From NCBI RefSeq assembly GCF_004345005.1, contig NZ_SMMX01000008.1, positions 109,505 through 173,504 on the forward strand: a stretch of DNA of 64,000 bases, given 5' to 3'. This document shows positions 8,101 to 17,615 of the stretch, one piece after another. A model generated the notes under the pieces. That model saw only the letters and a list, made by a program, of their open reading frames with translations. It was not told the origin of the DNA and did no database searches. The translations under genes and the position numbers were made by a program. Origin of the DNA: Extibacter muris (lineage in GTDB: Bacteria > Bacillota > Clostridia > Lachnospirales > Lachnospiraceae). Numbering within the stretch: position 1 is the stretch's first letter; every line of letters starts with the position of its first letter.

Positions 8101-10029
8101 ATGAAAATCGTAGACTTGCTCAAAAAGGCAAGCATTGAACTGGATGGGGCCGTGAACACGAAGGAAGAGACTATCGGCCGGATGGTGGAACTCATGGCGG
8201 CAGGAGGCAATATCGCCGACTTAGATGCGTACAGGGCAGCTGTCTATAAAAGGGAAGAAGAAGGTACGACAGGTATCGGGGAAGGAATCGCCATACCACA
8301 TGCCAAGACGAATGCGGTCAAGGCCCCGGGGCTTGCTGCCATGGTGGTAAGAGACGGCGTGGATTATGATTCGCTGGACGCAGAACCGGTACACCTCATC
8401 TTCTTGATTGCGGCACCGGATACCGAAGACAATGTACATCTGGAGGTATTGAGCAGGCTGTCCATGCTTCTGATGGATGACAGCTTCCGGGAGCATCTTA
8501 GGAAGGCAGGATCGGCAGATGAGTTCCTGGAAGTGATAGACAAGGCAGAGCGTGCCAAATTCCCGGAAGAGGAAGAAGCGGATAAGGAAGATAAGCCGGC
8601 CGAGGAGGGCTTCCGCATACTGGCAGTCACCGCGTGCCCGACCGGAATCGCCCATACGTATATGGCAGCGGAGAGCCTGGAGAACAAAGCGGCAGAGATG
8701 GGATATACGATCAAGGTAGAGACGAACGGATCAGGCGGAGATAAGAATGTTCTGACGGCTGACGAGATAGCCGCATGCGACTGCATCATCATCGCCGCGG
8801 ACAAGGATGTCAAGATGGCACGGTTTGACGGTAAGCCGGTCCTTATGACTAAGGTGGCAAATGGCATCAGCAAAGCGGAACAGCTGATTACTGAAGCGGT
8901 CAGCGGCAATGTTCCTGTCTACCACAGCAGAGGCGGCGAGGAAGAGAGCATGTCCGATGACGGGGAGAGCCTCGGGCGCAAGATATATAAGAGCCTGATG
9001 AACGGCGTGTCCCACATGCTTCCGTTTGTCATCGGCGGCGGTATCCTGATTGCCTTATCCTTCCTCGTGGACGGAGCCAACGCCGGAGGGGCGGACTTTG
9101 GTAAGGGAAGCCCGCTGGCGCTGTTCTTCAATACGGTCGGCAATACGGCATTCGGCATGATGTTCCCGATACTCGCAGGATATATTGCCATGGCCATCGG
9201 TGACAGGCCGGCGCTCATGCCGGGTATCGTGGGCGGCCTTCTGGCCAAGGCAGGAACTTCCGTCATGCTGCCGGAAGAGGAATGGATTTCGTCAGGTTTC
9301 TTCGGAGCGCTCATCGCCGGTTTCGTGGCCGGATATCTCATGGTGCTCATCAAGAAGCTGCTTGGCAGGCTTCCGAAATCTCTGGAAGGTACGAAACCGG
9401 TACTGCTGTTTCCCTTCCTAGGTATCCTGTTCATGGGCATCATCATGATCTTTATCGTGAATCCGCCGATAGGAGCGTTCAATACGTGGCTGAATGACAT
9501 GCTGGCAGGTATGGGAGAATCCAGTAAGATACTGCTCGGAGCAGTGCTTGGCGGCATGATGTCCATCGATTTCGGGGGACCGTTCAACAAGGCGGCCTAT
9601 GTGTTTGGTACCGCGGCAATCGCGAGCGGCCAGATTGATATCATGGCGGCAGTTATGATAGGCGGGATGACGCCTCCGCTGGCAATCGCGCTTGCGACGA
9701 CATTTTTCAGGAACCGGTTCACGAAGAGCGAGAAGCAGACGACCATAACGAACTATATCATGGGGCTGTCTTTTATTACGGAAGGCGCGATACCGTTCGC
9801 GGCAGCGGACCCGCTTCGTATCATTCCTCCGTGCGTGCTTGGCTCCGCGGTGGCAGGAGCGCTATCGATGGCCTTCGGCTGTGGGTCCAGGGCACCTCAT
9901 GGCGGCATCTTTGTCATCGGGATTATCGAAAATGCACCGATGTTCTTCCTGGCAATGGCAGCAGGCGCAGTAGTGTCCATGGCCGGAATCGTACTTTTGA
10001 AACGGCCGCTTCCGGAAGATAAACGGTAG
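8101..10029 (+). CDS. fruA: Fructose PTS transporter EIIABC
   Basis: A 642-residue membrane permease that imports fructose as fructose-1-phosphate. Domains in order are EIIA (about 1-150, phospho-His in GEGIAIPHAKT at about 67), EIIB (about 165-270, phospho-Cys in VTACPTGIAHTYM) and EIIC (about 295-640, many membrane helices). The start at 8101 fits the AGGAGG at 8085-8090 with a 10-base gap; an ATG at 8092 would be only 1 base away. It lies 14 bases after fruK. It is the last gene of the operon proper and precedes ptsH and the second ptsI. Confidence 0.93.
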   Translation: MKIVDLLKKASIELDGAVNTKEETIGRMVELMAAGGNIADLDAYRAAVYKREEEGTTGIGEGIAIPHAKTNAVKAPGLAAMVVRDGVDYDSLDAEPVHLIFLIAAPDTEDNVHLEVLSRLSMLLMDDSFREHLRKAGSADEFLEVIDKAERAKFPEEEEADKEDKPAEEGFRILAVTACPTGIAHTYMAAESLENKAAEMGYTIKVETNGSGGDKNVLTADEIAACDCIIIAADKDVKMARFDGKPVLMTKVANGISKAEQLITEAVSGNVPVYHSRGGEEESMSDDGESLGRKIYKSLMNGVSHMLPFVIGGGILIALSFLVDGANAGGADFGKGSPLALFFNTVGNTAFGMMFPILAGYIAMAIGDRPALMPGIVGGLLAKAGTSVMLPEEEWISSGFFGALIAGFVAGYLMVLIKKLLGRLPKSLEGTKPVLLFPFLGILFMGIIMIFIVNPPIGAFNTWLNDMLAGMGESSKILLGAVLGGMMSIDFGGPFNKAAYVFGTAAIASGQIDIMAAVMIGGMTPPLAIALATTFFRNRFTKSEKQTTITNYIMGLSFITEGAIPFAAADPLRIIPPCVLGSAVAGALSMAFGCGSRAPHGGIFVIGIIENAPMFFLAMAAGAVVSMAGIVLLKRPLPEDKR

Positions 10030-10106
10030 CGGCAGCAGGCGGCAAGGGTCCGTTATCTCTATGGAACCTGCCCGTATCATATTAATGAAGAGAAGGAGAG
10101 AAGATT

Positions 10107-10364
10107 ATGAAAGAATTCAGATATGTACTCACAGATAAAGAAGGAATCCACGCAAGGCCGGCAGGGCTGCTTGTCAAGAAGGCCAATGGATTCCAGTCTG
10201 AGATAAAGATTGGAAAAGGGGAGAAGAGCGCGGATGCCAAGAGGATCTTCGGCGTGATGGGGCTTGGTGCCAAGTGCGGCGAGGAAGTATTCATGACGGC
10301 TGAAGGTGATGACGAAGAGAAGGCCGTCAGCGAGCTGGAAACATTTATGAAAGAAAACTTATAA
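10107..10364 (+). CDS. ptsH: HPr-like phosphocarrier protein with Arg46
   Basis: An 85-residue HPr. The phosphorylated His15 is present in KEGIHARPAG, so it can relay phosphate from EI to EIIA. The regulatory Ser46 of Gram-positive HPr (normally in a KSIMGVM-like block) is replaced: the block here reads AKRIFGVMGLG, with Arg at 46. HPr kinase therefore could not phosphorylate it, and it should not serve as a CcpA corepressor. It sits between fruA and the second ptsI, so it may be a transport-dedicated paralogue, with a Ser46 HPr elsewhere in the genome. Its ribosome-binding site is GAAGGAGAG. Confidence 0.88.
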   Translation: MKEFRYVLTDKEGIHARPAGLLVKKANGFQSEIKIGKGEKSADAKRIFGVMGLGAKCGEEVFMTAEGDDEEKAVSELETFMKENL

Positions 10365-10391
10365 TCACTGCAAAAAAGGGAATGGTTCGAG

Positions 10392-12011
10392 ATGATTACG
10401 TTAGAAGGTAAAAGTGTATACGGCGGTATCGCAATCGGTAAGATTGCATTTTATAAAAGAGATGAGATTACAATCAAGAGATGCCATGTGGAGGATACGG
10501 ACCAGGAAGTGAAACGGTTCGAGGAGGCCAGGGCCAGAGCCTCCTTGGAGCTTCAGGAACTGCATGACAAGGCGATGGAAGATGTGGGCGAGGCGAACGC
10601 CATGATCTTCGAGATACATCAGATGATGCTTGAGGACCTGGATTATGTAGAGTCCGTCGTCAATATAATTACGACCCAGGAAGTGAACGCCGAATACGCC
10701 ATCGGTACTACGGCCGACAATTTCGCGGCTATGTTCCAGGCCATGGATGACGCGTATATGCAGGGACGCGCTGCTGACGTCAAAGACGTGTCCGAACGGC
10801 TTCTCCGTGTACTGTGTGAGAGCGATGGAAGCCCGATGGCGATTGACGGGCCGGTCATCATCGCTGCAGACGATCTCGTCCCAAGCGAGACGGTACAGCT
10901 GGACAAGGATAAGGTGCTGTCGTTTGTGACGATGTATGGATCGTCCAATTCCCATACGGCGATTCTCGCAAGGACGATGAATATTCCGGCAGTCATCGGT
11001 GCGGGGGAAGGCCTCCGGCAGGAGTATGACGGCAAGATTGCGGCTGTAGACGGCTTTGAAGGCAGGATATACATCGAGCCCGATGCGCCGACGATGGAAC
11101 GGATGAAGAAGAAGCAGCAGGAAGATATGGCACAGAAAGAACTTCTGCAGCAGCTGAAAGGGAAAGATAATATCACTGCGGGAGGGCAGAAGATAAACGT
11201 ATATGCCAATATAGGCAATATGGCCGACGTCGGGGCTGTACTTAAGAATGACGCAGGCGGTATCGGACTGTTCCGAAGCGAGTTCCTCTATCTGGAGAGC
11301 AGCACGTACCCGACGGAGGAACAGCAGTTTGGAGTATATAAGACGGTAGCAGAGAATATGGCGGGAAGGAAAGTGATCATCCGGACGCTTGATATCGGCG
11401 CAGACAAGCAGGCAGAGTATTTCGGTCTTGGCAAGGAGGAGAATCCCGCGCTCGGATACCGTGCCATACGCATCTGCCTCACACAGACCGACATCTTCAA
11501 GACGCAGCTCAGGGCGTTGTACCGGGCTTCTGCCTTCGGTCAGATAGCCATCATGTTTCCGATGATCATCTCGGTGGCCGAGGTAAGGAAGATCAAAGAA
11601 ATCATCGAAGAAGTGAAAGCGGAACTCCGGGCGGGAGGCATCAGCTTCCGGGAAGACGTGGAGATAGGAATCATGATCGAGACGCCGGCCGCTGTCATGG
11701 TCAGCCGTGAACTGGCAAAAGAGGTCGATTTCTTCAGCGTCGGAACGAACGACCTGACCCAGTATACGCTGGCGATCGACAGGCAGAATGAGAAGCTGGA
11801 TGACTTCTATGACGCCCATCATCCGGCTGTACTCGCCATGATTCAGATGGCGGCAAAGAGCGCGCACGCAGAGGGCATATGGATCGGCATATGCGGAGAG
11901 CTGGCGGCAGACCTGTCGCTGACCGGTACCTTCCTGTCCATGGGAATTGATGAACTGTCGGTATCCCCCGGCATGGTGCTTCCGCTCAGAAAAAGAATCC
12001 GGGAGTCATAA
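10392..12011 (+). CDS. ptsI: PTS enzyme I (second copy)
   Basis: A 539-residue enzyme I paralogue of the gene at 3828. It carries the phospho-His block SSNSHTAILARTMNIPA, GGIGLFRSEFLYL, RTLDIGADKQ and the Cys block IGICGELAAD. It follows ptsH by 27 bases and is closed by a terminator at 12020. With ptsH and the fru operon it could form a self-contained fructose phosphorelay. Whether the two EI proteins are interchangeable cannot be read from the sequence. Confidence 0.93.
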   Translation: MITLEGKSVYGGIAIGKIAFYKRDEITIKRCHVEDTDQEVKRFEEARARASLELQELHDKAMEDVGEANAMIFEIHQMMLEDLDYVESVVNIITTQEVNAEYAIGTTADNFAAMFQAMDDAYMQGRAADVKDVSERLLRVLCESDGSPMAIDGPVIIAADDLVPSETVQLDKDKVLSFVTMYGSSNSHTAILARTMNIPAVIGAGEGLRQEYDGKIAAVDGFEGRIYIEPDAPTMERMKKKQQEDMAQKELLQQLKGKDNITAGGQKINVYANIGNMADVGAVLKNDAGGIGLFRSEFLYLESSTYPTEEQQFGVYKTVAENMAGRKVIIRTLDIGADKQAEYFGLGKEENPALGYRAIRICLTQTDIFKTQLRALYRASAFGQIAIMFPMIISVAEVRKIKEIIEEVKAELRAGGISFREDVEIGIMIETPAAVMVSRELAKEVDFFSVGTNDLTQYTLAIDRQNEKLDDFYDAHHPAVLAMIQMAAKSAHAEGIWIGICGELAADLSLTGTFLSMGIDELSVSPGMVLPLRKRIRES

Positions 12012-12019
12012 AATTTTAG

Positions 12020-12050
12020 CAGACCCGTTTACATTACGGGTCTGTTTTGT
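12020..12050 (+). terminator. Terminator of the ptsH-ptsI unit
   Basis: The stem CAGACCCGT (12020-12028) pairs with ACGGGTCTG (12036-12044) and is followed by TTTTGTT. A TATACT box at 12066-12071 may be the -10 of the following permease gene. Confidence 0.8.
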
Positions 12051-12117
12051 TACACTGAAATATGTTATACTATTTACGTAGGAAAGAGAGAACAAATTCT
12101 ACAAAGGAGGGAATTAA

Positions 12118-13500
12118 ATGTTAGAAAAGCTATTCAAACTCAGTGATAACGGTACAGATGTGAAGACAGAGATTCTGGCCGGCATCACGACATTCATGAC
12201 GATGGCGTATATTCTGGCTGTCAATCCGAGCATCCTGTCCGCAACCGGCATGGATTCCGGAGCAATCTTTACTGCAACCGCCCTTGCCGCTCTCGTTGGA
12301 ACGCTGCTTATGGCAATCTGCGCCAACTATCCGTTTGCGCTTGCACCAGGCATGGGGCTGAACGCATATTTTGCGTACACGGTCGTACTGGGAATGGGCT
12401 ATAAGTGGGAGGTAGCGCTTACCGCAGTGTTCGTGGAAGGTATCATCTTTATCATCCTTTCCCTTACGAATGTGCGTGAAGCTATCTTCAACGCGATTCC
12501 GAAGAACCTGAAGGCAGCAGTGAGCGTTGGTATCGGCCTCTTCATCGCCTTTATCGGCCTACAGAATGCCAATGTAGTCACGGGAGGCTCTACGCTGCTC
12601 CAGCTGTTCACGTTAGACGGATACAATGCGGCCAAAGGAGTGGAGGCATCCTTTAGTGATGTGGGTATCACCGTACTTCTGGCGGTCATCGGCATCATCA
12701 TCACCGGCATACTTGTCATCAAGAACATCAAGGGCAATATTCTGTGGGGTATCCTTATCACTTGGGTGCTCGGCATTATCTGCCAGTTTGCCGGCCTCTA
12801 TGTACCGAACCCGGAACTTGGATTTTACGGGCTGCTCCCGGATTTCAGCGGAGGCCTGTCCATACCAAGCCTGGCACCGGTATTTATGAAGCTGGATTTT
12901 TCGGGAATCTTTTCCGCAAACTTTATTGTAGTCATATTTGCATTCCTGTTTGTGGACATGTTTGATACGATTGGTACCTTGATTGGCGTATCCTCCAAAG
13001 CAAACATGCTCAATGAAGAAGGTAAACTTCCCCACATCAAGGGCGCGCTTCTGGCAGATGCCATCGCGACTACAGCAGGTGCGGTACTGGGAACGACGAC
13101 AACTACTACATATGTGGAGAGTGCTTCCGGCGTATCAGAGGGAGGAAGGACAGGACTTACGGCGGTAACCACGGCAATCCTATTCGGGCTTGCTCTGTTC
13201 CTGTCACCAATCTTCCTGGCTATCCCTTCATTTGCCACTGCTCCGGCTCTTGTAGTCGTAGGCTTCTATATGCTGACGAACGTAGTAAATATCGACTTTG
13301 AAGATTATGCAGAGTCGATTCCATGTTATATCTGTATATTGGCGATGCCGTTCTTCTACAGCATATCCGAAGGTATCTCCATGGGAGTCATCTCTTTTGT
13401 AGCGCTGAATCTGCTCACAGGAAAGGCGAAGGAAAAGAAGATCAGTCTGCTCATGTACATATTGGCCATATTGTTCATTCTAAAATACATATTCCTGTAA
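12118..13500 (+). CDS. NCS2-family purine permease (AzgA/PbuG type)
   Basis: A 460-residue membrane protein with about 12-14 hydrophobic segments. The N-terminal DVKTEILAGITTFMTMAYI and the block GLNAYFAYTVV are typical of the AzgA/PbuG branch of nucleobase:cation symporter-2, which takes up hypoxanthine, guanine or adenine. A later signature is DMFDTIGTLIGVSSKANM. It is monocistronic, starting after AAAGGAGGG and ending in a terminator. Adenine deaminase and xanthine genes nearby support a purine role, but the exact base transported is not determinable. Confidence 0.88.
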   Translation: MLEKLFKLSDNGTDVKTEILAGITTFMTMAYILAVNPSILSATGMDSGAIFTATALAALVGTLLMAICANYPFALAPGMGLNAYFAYTVVLGMGYKWEVALTAVFVEGIIFIILSLTNVREAIFNAIPKNLKAAVSVGIGLFIAFIGLQNANVVTGGSTLLQLFTLDGYNAAKGVEASFSDVGITVLLAVIGIIITGILVIKNIKGNILWGILITWVLGIICQFAGLYVPNPELGFYGLLPDFSGGLSIPSLAPVFMKLDFSGIFSANFIVVIFAFLFVDMFDTIGTLIGVSSKANMLNEEGKLPHIKGALLADAIATTAGAVLGTTTTTTYVESASGVSEGGRTGLTAVTTAILFGLALFLSPIFLAIPSFATAPALVVVGFYMLTNVVNIDFEDYAESIPCYICILAMPFFYSISEGISMGVISFVALNLLTGKAKEKKISLLMYILAILFILKYIFL

Positions 13501-13517
13501 TGGGCTTTGCATGCAGG

Positions 13518-13562
13518 AAGAGCCGGAATCAGTCCGATAAGACCGATTCCGGCTCTTTTCTA
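13518..13562. terminator. Terminator after the purine permease
   Basis: The 13-bp stem AAGAGCCGGAATC (13518-13530) pairs with 13545-13557 and is followed by TTCTATTCT. It lies between convergent genes, so it may serve both. Confidence 0.8.
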
Positions 13563-13605
13563 TTCTATAGGAAGTTCCTTCGGAACATATGCCCTATGCA
13601 GAAAA

Positions 13606-14272
13606 CTACGCCCTGCCCTCAGCCCTTTTCACGGGACGCCCGCCGTCTCCTTCATACGTCCGCCCCCATCCGGTAATCACGGAGAAGAGCAATACGATGA
13701 ACAGGGAGAAGCAGTAGAACATGAAGCCGCCCACCTGGGTGACAGACAATGCTTCGGCGTATTCATATCCTGCCGTGAGGGAGGAGCCGATGAATACGAA
13801 GACGCTCAGGAAAGGGACGGCAAGGACGATAGAATTGGCGAAACCGTCCAAGAGGTTGGCACGGCGGTACGGATGCAGGCCGACACGTTTCCCAATCTCA
13901 TTCTGGATCTTTCCGAAGGTCGCCATGGAGGCGCTCGTCACGCCGCCGAAGAACATCGTGGTGACCGAGATGCCGAGCATCATGGCAAGCTCAGCGCCGC
14001 AGGCGCTTCTGCCGAGCCTGCTTCCAAGAATCATGTCTGTAATCTTTTCCAGCGCCCCGGCCGCCGTAAGTACGCCCATGATGCCGTACACGGATATTAC
14101 GAGGGTTATGGTGGCAATCATACCATTGATGCCATCCGTGAGGAATCCGGCGGGAGCACCGTCTTTGACAGAAAGGATGCTGTCCGGGGTGAGAAGACGG
14201 AAAGCCAGCCCGATTATCGTTCCAAGGATCAGCCCCACTGTAATTGCCTTCAGGAAACGCAGCTGCGCATGC
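13606..14272 (-). pseudogene. NhaC-type antiporter/amino-acid transporter, N-terminal half missing
   Basis: The frame encodes about 220 residues of the C-terminal half of an NhaC-family membrane transporter (for example MMLGISVTTMFFGGVTSAS and RRANLLDGFANSIVLAVPF). Whole members have about 440-460 residues. The frame begins without a start codon or ribosome-binding site immediately after the T-box terminator hairpin (14283-14310), so the first half of the gene has been deleted and the leader now abuts mid-gene sequence. T-box control suggests the intact ancestor carried an amino acid rather than acting only in sodium/proton exchange. It is probably non-functional. Confidence 0.75.
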
Positions 14273-14282
14273 AATAAAAAAA

Positions 14283-14545
14283 GTCCTTGAAAACAATTGT
14301 TTTCAAGGACAGGCTGAACTCCTGCGGTACCACCTTGTTTGGTATGGACATACCCTCTCAGCAGGATGCATGACAACATCCCCGGCCCTATAACGCAGGC
14401 CTCTGCGTCTCGGCTACTTGAAATACGTTCACCTTGCCCTCTGAGGCCCACTTGCTGTCACTGGCGTCTGTCCGGCTTGCACCGTCCCGGATTCGCTGAA
14501 GACTGTTTGGCAGCATAACTTCCTCATCTTCGGTTTCTGATTTTT
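14283..14545 (-). ncRNA. T-box riboswitch leader
   Basis: Read on the minus strand the leader contains a stem I distal block GACGGTGCAAGCCGG, the T-box antiterminator sequence AAGGTGGTACCGCAGGAG (plus about 14319-14336) and a 28-base perfect palindromic terminator (plus 14283-14310) followed by seven Ts. T-box RNAs bind uncharged tRNA and switch between termination and readthrough. In the specifier region CAGCAAGTGGGCCTC, the triplet directly before the purine and the closing helix is TGG, pointing to tryptophan; this is a hand reading and not secure. The downstream gene has lost its 5' half. Confidence 0.85.
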
Positions 14546-14549
14546 GTGT

Positions 14550-14578
14550 ATTATAATACTGAAAGCCCAAGTTGTCAA
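14550..14578 (-). promoter_or_regulatory. Consensus promoter of the T-box transcript
   Basis: On the minus strand TTGACA (plus 14573-14578), 17 bases, TATAAT (plus 14550-14555). A perfect match to the housekeeping promoter consensus, directly upstream of the T-box leader and facing away from dsdA. Confidence 0.88.
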
Positions 14579-14663
14579 ACAGTTATAATACGTATCTGTC
14601 ATGATAGTAATAATTATGCAGTTGTGTTAAAATGTATAAAATAAGTGGAGGAGGATGTGCCTT

Positions 14664-15980
14664 ATGGATAAGAAGTTTATGGAGATTCCTGTTGTAAAAA
14701 AGATTGCGGCAGCAGAAGAGGCTGCATGGGTCAATCCCGGTCTCAGGCCCTATGGGGAGGTAAGCCTGGAAGTGACGATGGAAGATATCGAAGACGCGGA
14801 GGACAGACTTGCCCGTTTCGCCCCGTTCATCGTGAAATGCTTTCCAGAGACCGCTGACCGGGGCGGGCTCATCGAGTCCTCGCTGACTCCGGTGCCGAAG
14901 ATGCAGGCGTATCTGGACAAGGCTTATGGAAGCGGCATCCGGGGACGCCTGATGGTAAAGCAGGACAGCCATCTCGCGATTGCCGGTTCCGTAAAGGCGA
15001 GAGGCGGCATCTATGAAGTGCTGAAGCACACGGAGGATCTGGCGCTGGAAGCAGGTCTGATAACGATAGGGGATGACTACTCCGTCCTTGCGTCTGAAGC
15101 GTGCAGGAAATTCTTCAGACAGTATACGATACAGGTCGGTTCCACAGGAAACCTGGGCCTAAGCATCGGCATCGCCAGCGCGGCCGTCGGATATGAAGTC
15201 ATCGTCCACATGTCCGCGGATGCGAGGCAGTGGAAGAAGGACATGCTCAGAAGCCATGGGGTCAAAGTAGTCGAATATGCATCCGATTACAGCGAGGCGG
15301 TAAAGAACGGCAGGAGGGAGTCAGACGCCGATCCGAAGAGCTACTTTATCGATGACGAGAATTCAAAGAATCTGTTTATGGGCTACGCGGTGGCTGCAAA
15401 GCGACTCAGAAGCCAGCTTGAAGAGCTGGACGTCAAGGTAGATGAAGCCCATCCTCTGTTCGTCTACATCCCGTGCGGTGTCGGCGGAGCTCCGGGCGGG
15501 GTTACGTTCGGGCTCAAGGAACTGTGGGGGGACAATGTACACTGCTTCTTCGTAGAGCCGGTACAGGCCCCGTGCATGCTGCTCGGCATGGCTACAGGGC
15601 TGCACAACGACATCTCTGTACAGGATGTCGGACTGACCGGCCTGACTCATGCAGACGGGCTGGCCGTAGGGCGTCCGTCAGGTTTTGTGGGCAAGGTGAT
15701 GGAACCGCTCCTAAGCGGGGAATTTACATTGAAAGACAAGTGGCTGTACGAGTACATGCGTAATCTTCTTGAGACGGAGGACATCTTCCTGGAGCCGAGC
15801 GCATGTGCGGCGTTTGATGGACCCGCGAGACTGCTTAAGTATGAGGAGACACGCGCCTATATCCGGGAACATGGGCTGGAAGATAAGATGAAAGACGCGG
15901 TACATATCGCATGGGCCACAGGGGGCAGGCTCGTGCCGGAAGACGTCCGGGAGGAATACAAGAAGACCTGTCTGGATTGA
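14664..15980 (+). CDS. dsdA: D-serine dehydratase (D-serine ammonia-lyase)
   Basis: A 438-residue fold-type II PLP enzyme that converts D-serine to pyruvate and ammonia. The PLP lysine lies in [16 protein letters not shown], about residue 112. The phosphate-binding part is near [13 protein letters not shown], and the C-terminal block is [13 protein letters not shown]. Length matches DsdA (about 440). GGAGGAGG at 14647-14654 stands 9 bases before ATG 14664, so the earlier in-frame ATG at 14655 is less likely. It may allow growth on D-serine or detoxify it. Transcribed away from the T-box leader. Confidence 0.92.
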   Translation: MDKKFMEIPVVKKIAAAEEAAWVNPGLRPYGEVSLEVTMEDIEDAEDRLARFAPFIVKCFPETADRGGLIESSLTPVPKMQAYLDKAYGSGIRGRLMVKQDSHLAIAGSVKARGGIYEVLKHTEDLALEAGLITIGDDYSVLASEACRKFFRQYTIQVGSTGNLGLSIGIASAAVGYEVIVHMSADARQWKKDMLRSHGVKVVEYASDYSEAVKNGRRESDADPKSYFIDDENSKNLFMGYAVAAKRLRSQLEELDVKVDEAHPLFVYIPCGVGGAPGGVTFGLKELWGDNVHCFFVEPVQAPCMLLGMATGLHNDISVQDVGLTGLTHADGLAVGRPSGFVGKVMEPLLSGEFTLKDKWLYEYMRNLLETEDIFLEPSACAAFDGPARLLKYEETRAYIREHGLEDKMKDAVHIAWATGGRLVPEDVREEYKKTCLD

Positions 15981-16001
15981 GATTGAGTATAAAAGGTAGC
16001 T

Positions 16002-16140
16002 ATGGATACACTATATGAACATATACAGAACCGCAGCGTTAAGGGTATTCTGTGAATATATCGGAAGCCAGAAGGAACTCATCGCCTGCGGCGGGGCGAT
16101 AGAGGCATGGATGGAATCCCAGGCCATTGACAAGGCATGA
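16002..16140 (+). pseudogene. Short frameshifted remnant, family unknown
   Basis: An ATG at 16002 opens MDTLYEHIQNRSV and then stops. From 16039 another frame continues as LRVFCEYIGSQKELIACGG and on to TGA at 16138. Together they read like a roughly 45-residue remnant of one small or truncated protein with a frame change near 16040. No family is recognised. Confidence 0.25.
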
Positions 16141-16188
16141 CACCGATGGTACTCTTTTGAAGTATGAGATACACAGGAGGAAGAGAGA

Positions 16189-17612
16189 ATGGGAAATGAG
16201 AAAGTAAAGACATATGCAAGCCCTTACGAGCTGGAAGGGAGGATTCCGTTCGGCCAGGCAGCTGTACTCGGTCTGCAGCATGTGCTCGCCATGTTTGTGG
16301 GGAATCTGCCGCCGCTGCTGATTATCGGAGGGATGTGCGGACTTGGAGATACGGAGTGTTGAGAGACGTACTGCAGAGCGCTATGCTCATTGCAGGGGTG
16401 GTGTCGCTTGTCCAGCTCTTCACCATAGGGCCTGTCGGCGCGAGGCTGCCGATTATCATGGGGACAAGCTCCGGATTCATCGGTGTGAGTAAAGGAATCT
16501 GCGTGTCCATGGGCGGCGGCGTGATCGCCTACGGCGCCATACTCGGGGCAAGCCTGATCGGAGGATTGTTCGAGGGGGTGCTCGGTTTCTTCCTGAAGCC
16601 GCTCAGGCGGTTCTTCCCGCCGGTCGTGACCGGCACGGTAGTGATGGCTATCGGGCTTTCCCTCATATCTGTCGGGATCAATTCCTTCGGCGGCAATACG
16701 AACGGCGACTTCGGATCTCCGGTGAATCTGCTCGTAGGTGCCGTCGTGCTGATAAGCATCATCCTGCTGAAACATTTTACAAAAGGAATCAGCAGCGCAG
16801 CATCCATCCTGTTCGGCATTATCATCGGATATATCGTATGTGCAGTGCTGGCACTGTTCCTTCCGACTACATACGAGTATGTGGACGCCGGGACGCAGAA
16901 GGCGGTCACCGCCACCTGCTCCTGGGTGCTAGACTGGGGGAAGGTAGCCGGCGCGGACTGGTTCTCGCTGCCTAAGATCATGCCGGTCAAGTTCGTCTTT
17001 GACGCCAAGGCGGTTGTCCCGATGCTGATCATGTTCGTTGTCACGGCAGTCGAGACGATAGGCGATATCTCCGGCATTACGGAAGGAGGGCTCGGCAGAG
17101 AAGCTACGGATAAGGAGCTGTCGGGCGGAGTCATATGCGATGGGCTTGGATCTTCTCTGGCGTCATTCTTCGGAGTGCTGCCGAATACTTCCTTCAGCCA
17201 GAATGTCGGGCTTGTGGGAATGACGAAGATCGTCAATCTGTTCGCGCTGTCTATGGGTGCGGGCATTCTCGTGCTCTGCGGATTCTTTCCCAAGATTGCG
17301 GCTCTGTTCGAGATGATGCCTCAGTCCGTGCTTGGCGGTGCTGCGGTCACGATGTTCTCATCTATCGTAGTCAGCGGCATCCAGCTTGTGACGAAGAGAG
17401 GCGTCGATAACAGGGTTGTCACGATCGTGGCGGTGGCACTTGGCTTTGGCTATGGGCTCGGCTCCACGGCAGACGTGCTCAACCAGCTCCCTGAGTGGGT
17501 CGGCTATGTCTTCGGAGGTTCCGGCATCGTCCCCGCGGCTTTGGTAGCCATGGTGCTGAATATGACAATTCCGGAAGGGAAAGACCCGTTTGCAGAGGAA
17601 AATGAGGTATAA
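16189..17612 (+). pseudogene. NCS2 xanthine/uracil permease, single frameshift
   Basis: ACAGGAGG precedes an ATG at 16189 that opens an NCS2 permease (FGQAAVLGLQHVLAMFVGN) but stops at 16360. The continuation is in another frame from about 16353 (GVLRDVLQSAMLIAG, then LPIIMGTSSGFIGV) to 17612. Restoring one base after 16352 gives a continuous protein of about 475 residues. The UraA/PbuX branch imports uracil or xanthine, and xanthine dehydrogenase remnants follow, so xanthine is the likely substrate. It is either a real inactivating deletion or a sequencing error; a protein started downstream would lack the first two helices. Confidence 0.8.
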
Positions 17613-17615
17613 AAG

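Noticed and set aside
10401..11867. A long open frame of 488 codons on the minus strand opposite the second ptsI
   Set aside because: It is a shadow of the strongly coding ptsI frame, with protein-unlike composition and no ribosome-binding site.
13507..14290. Long plus-strand frames of up to 256 codons
   Set aside because: They are antisense to the NhaC-type remnant and T-box leader, whose minus-strand reading has clear family motifs.
16350..16362. Programmed frameshift in the xanthine permease
   Set aside because: No slippery heptamer or downstream structure is evident, and many neighbours carry unrelated frame lesions; a simple one-base loss fits.
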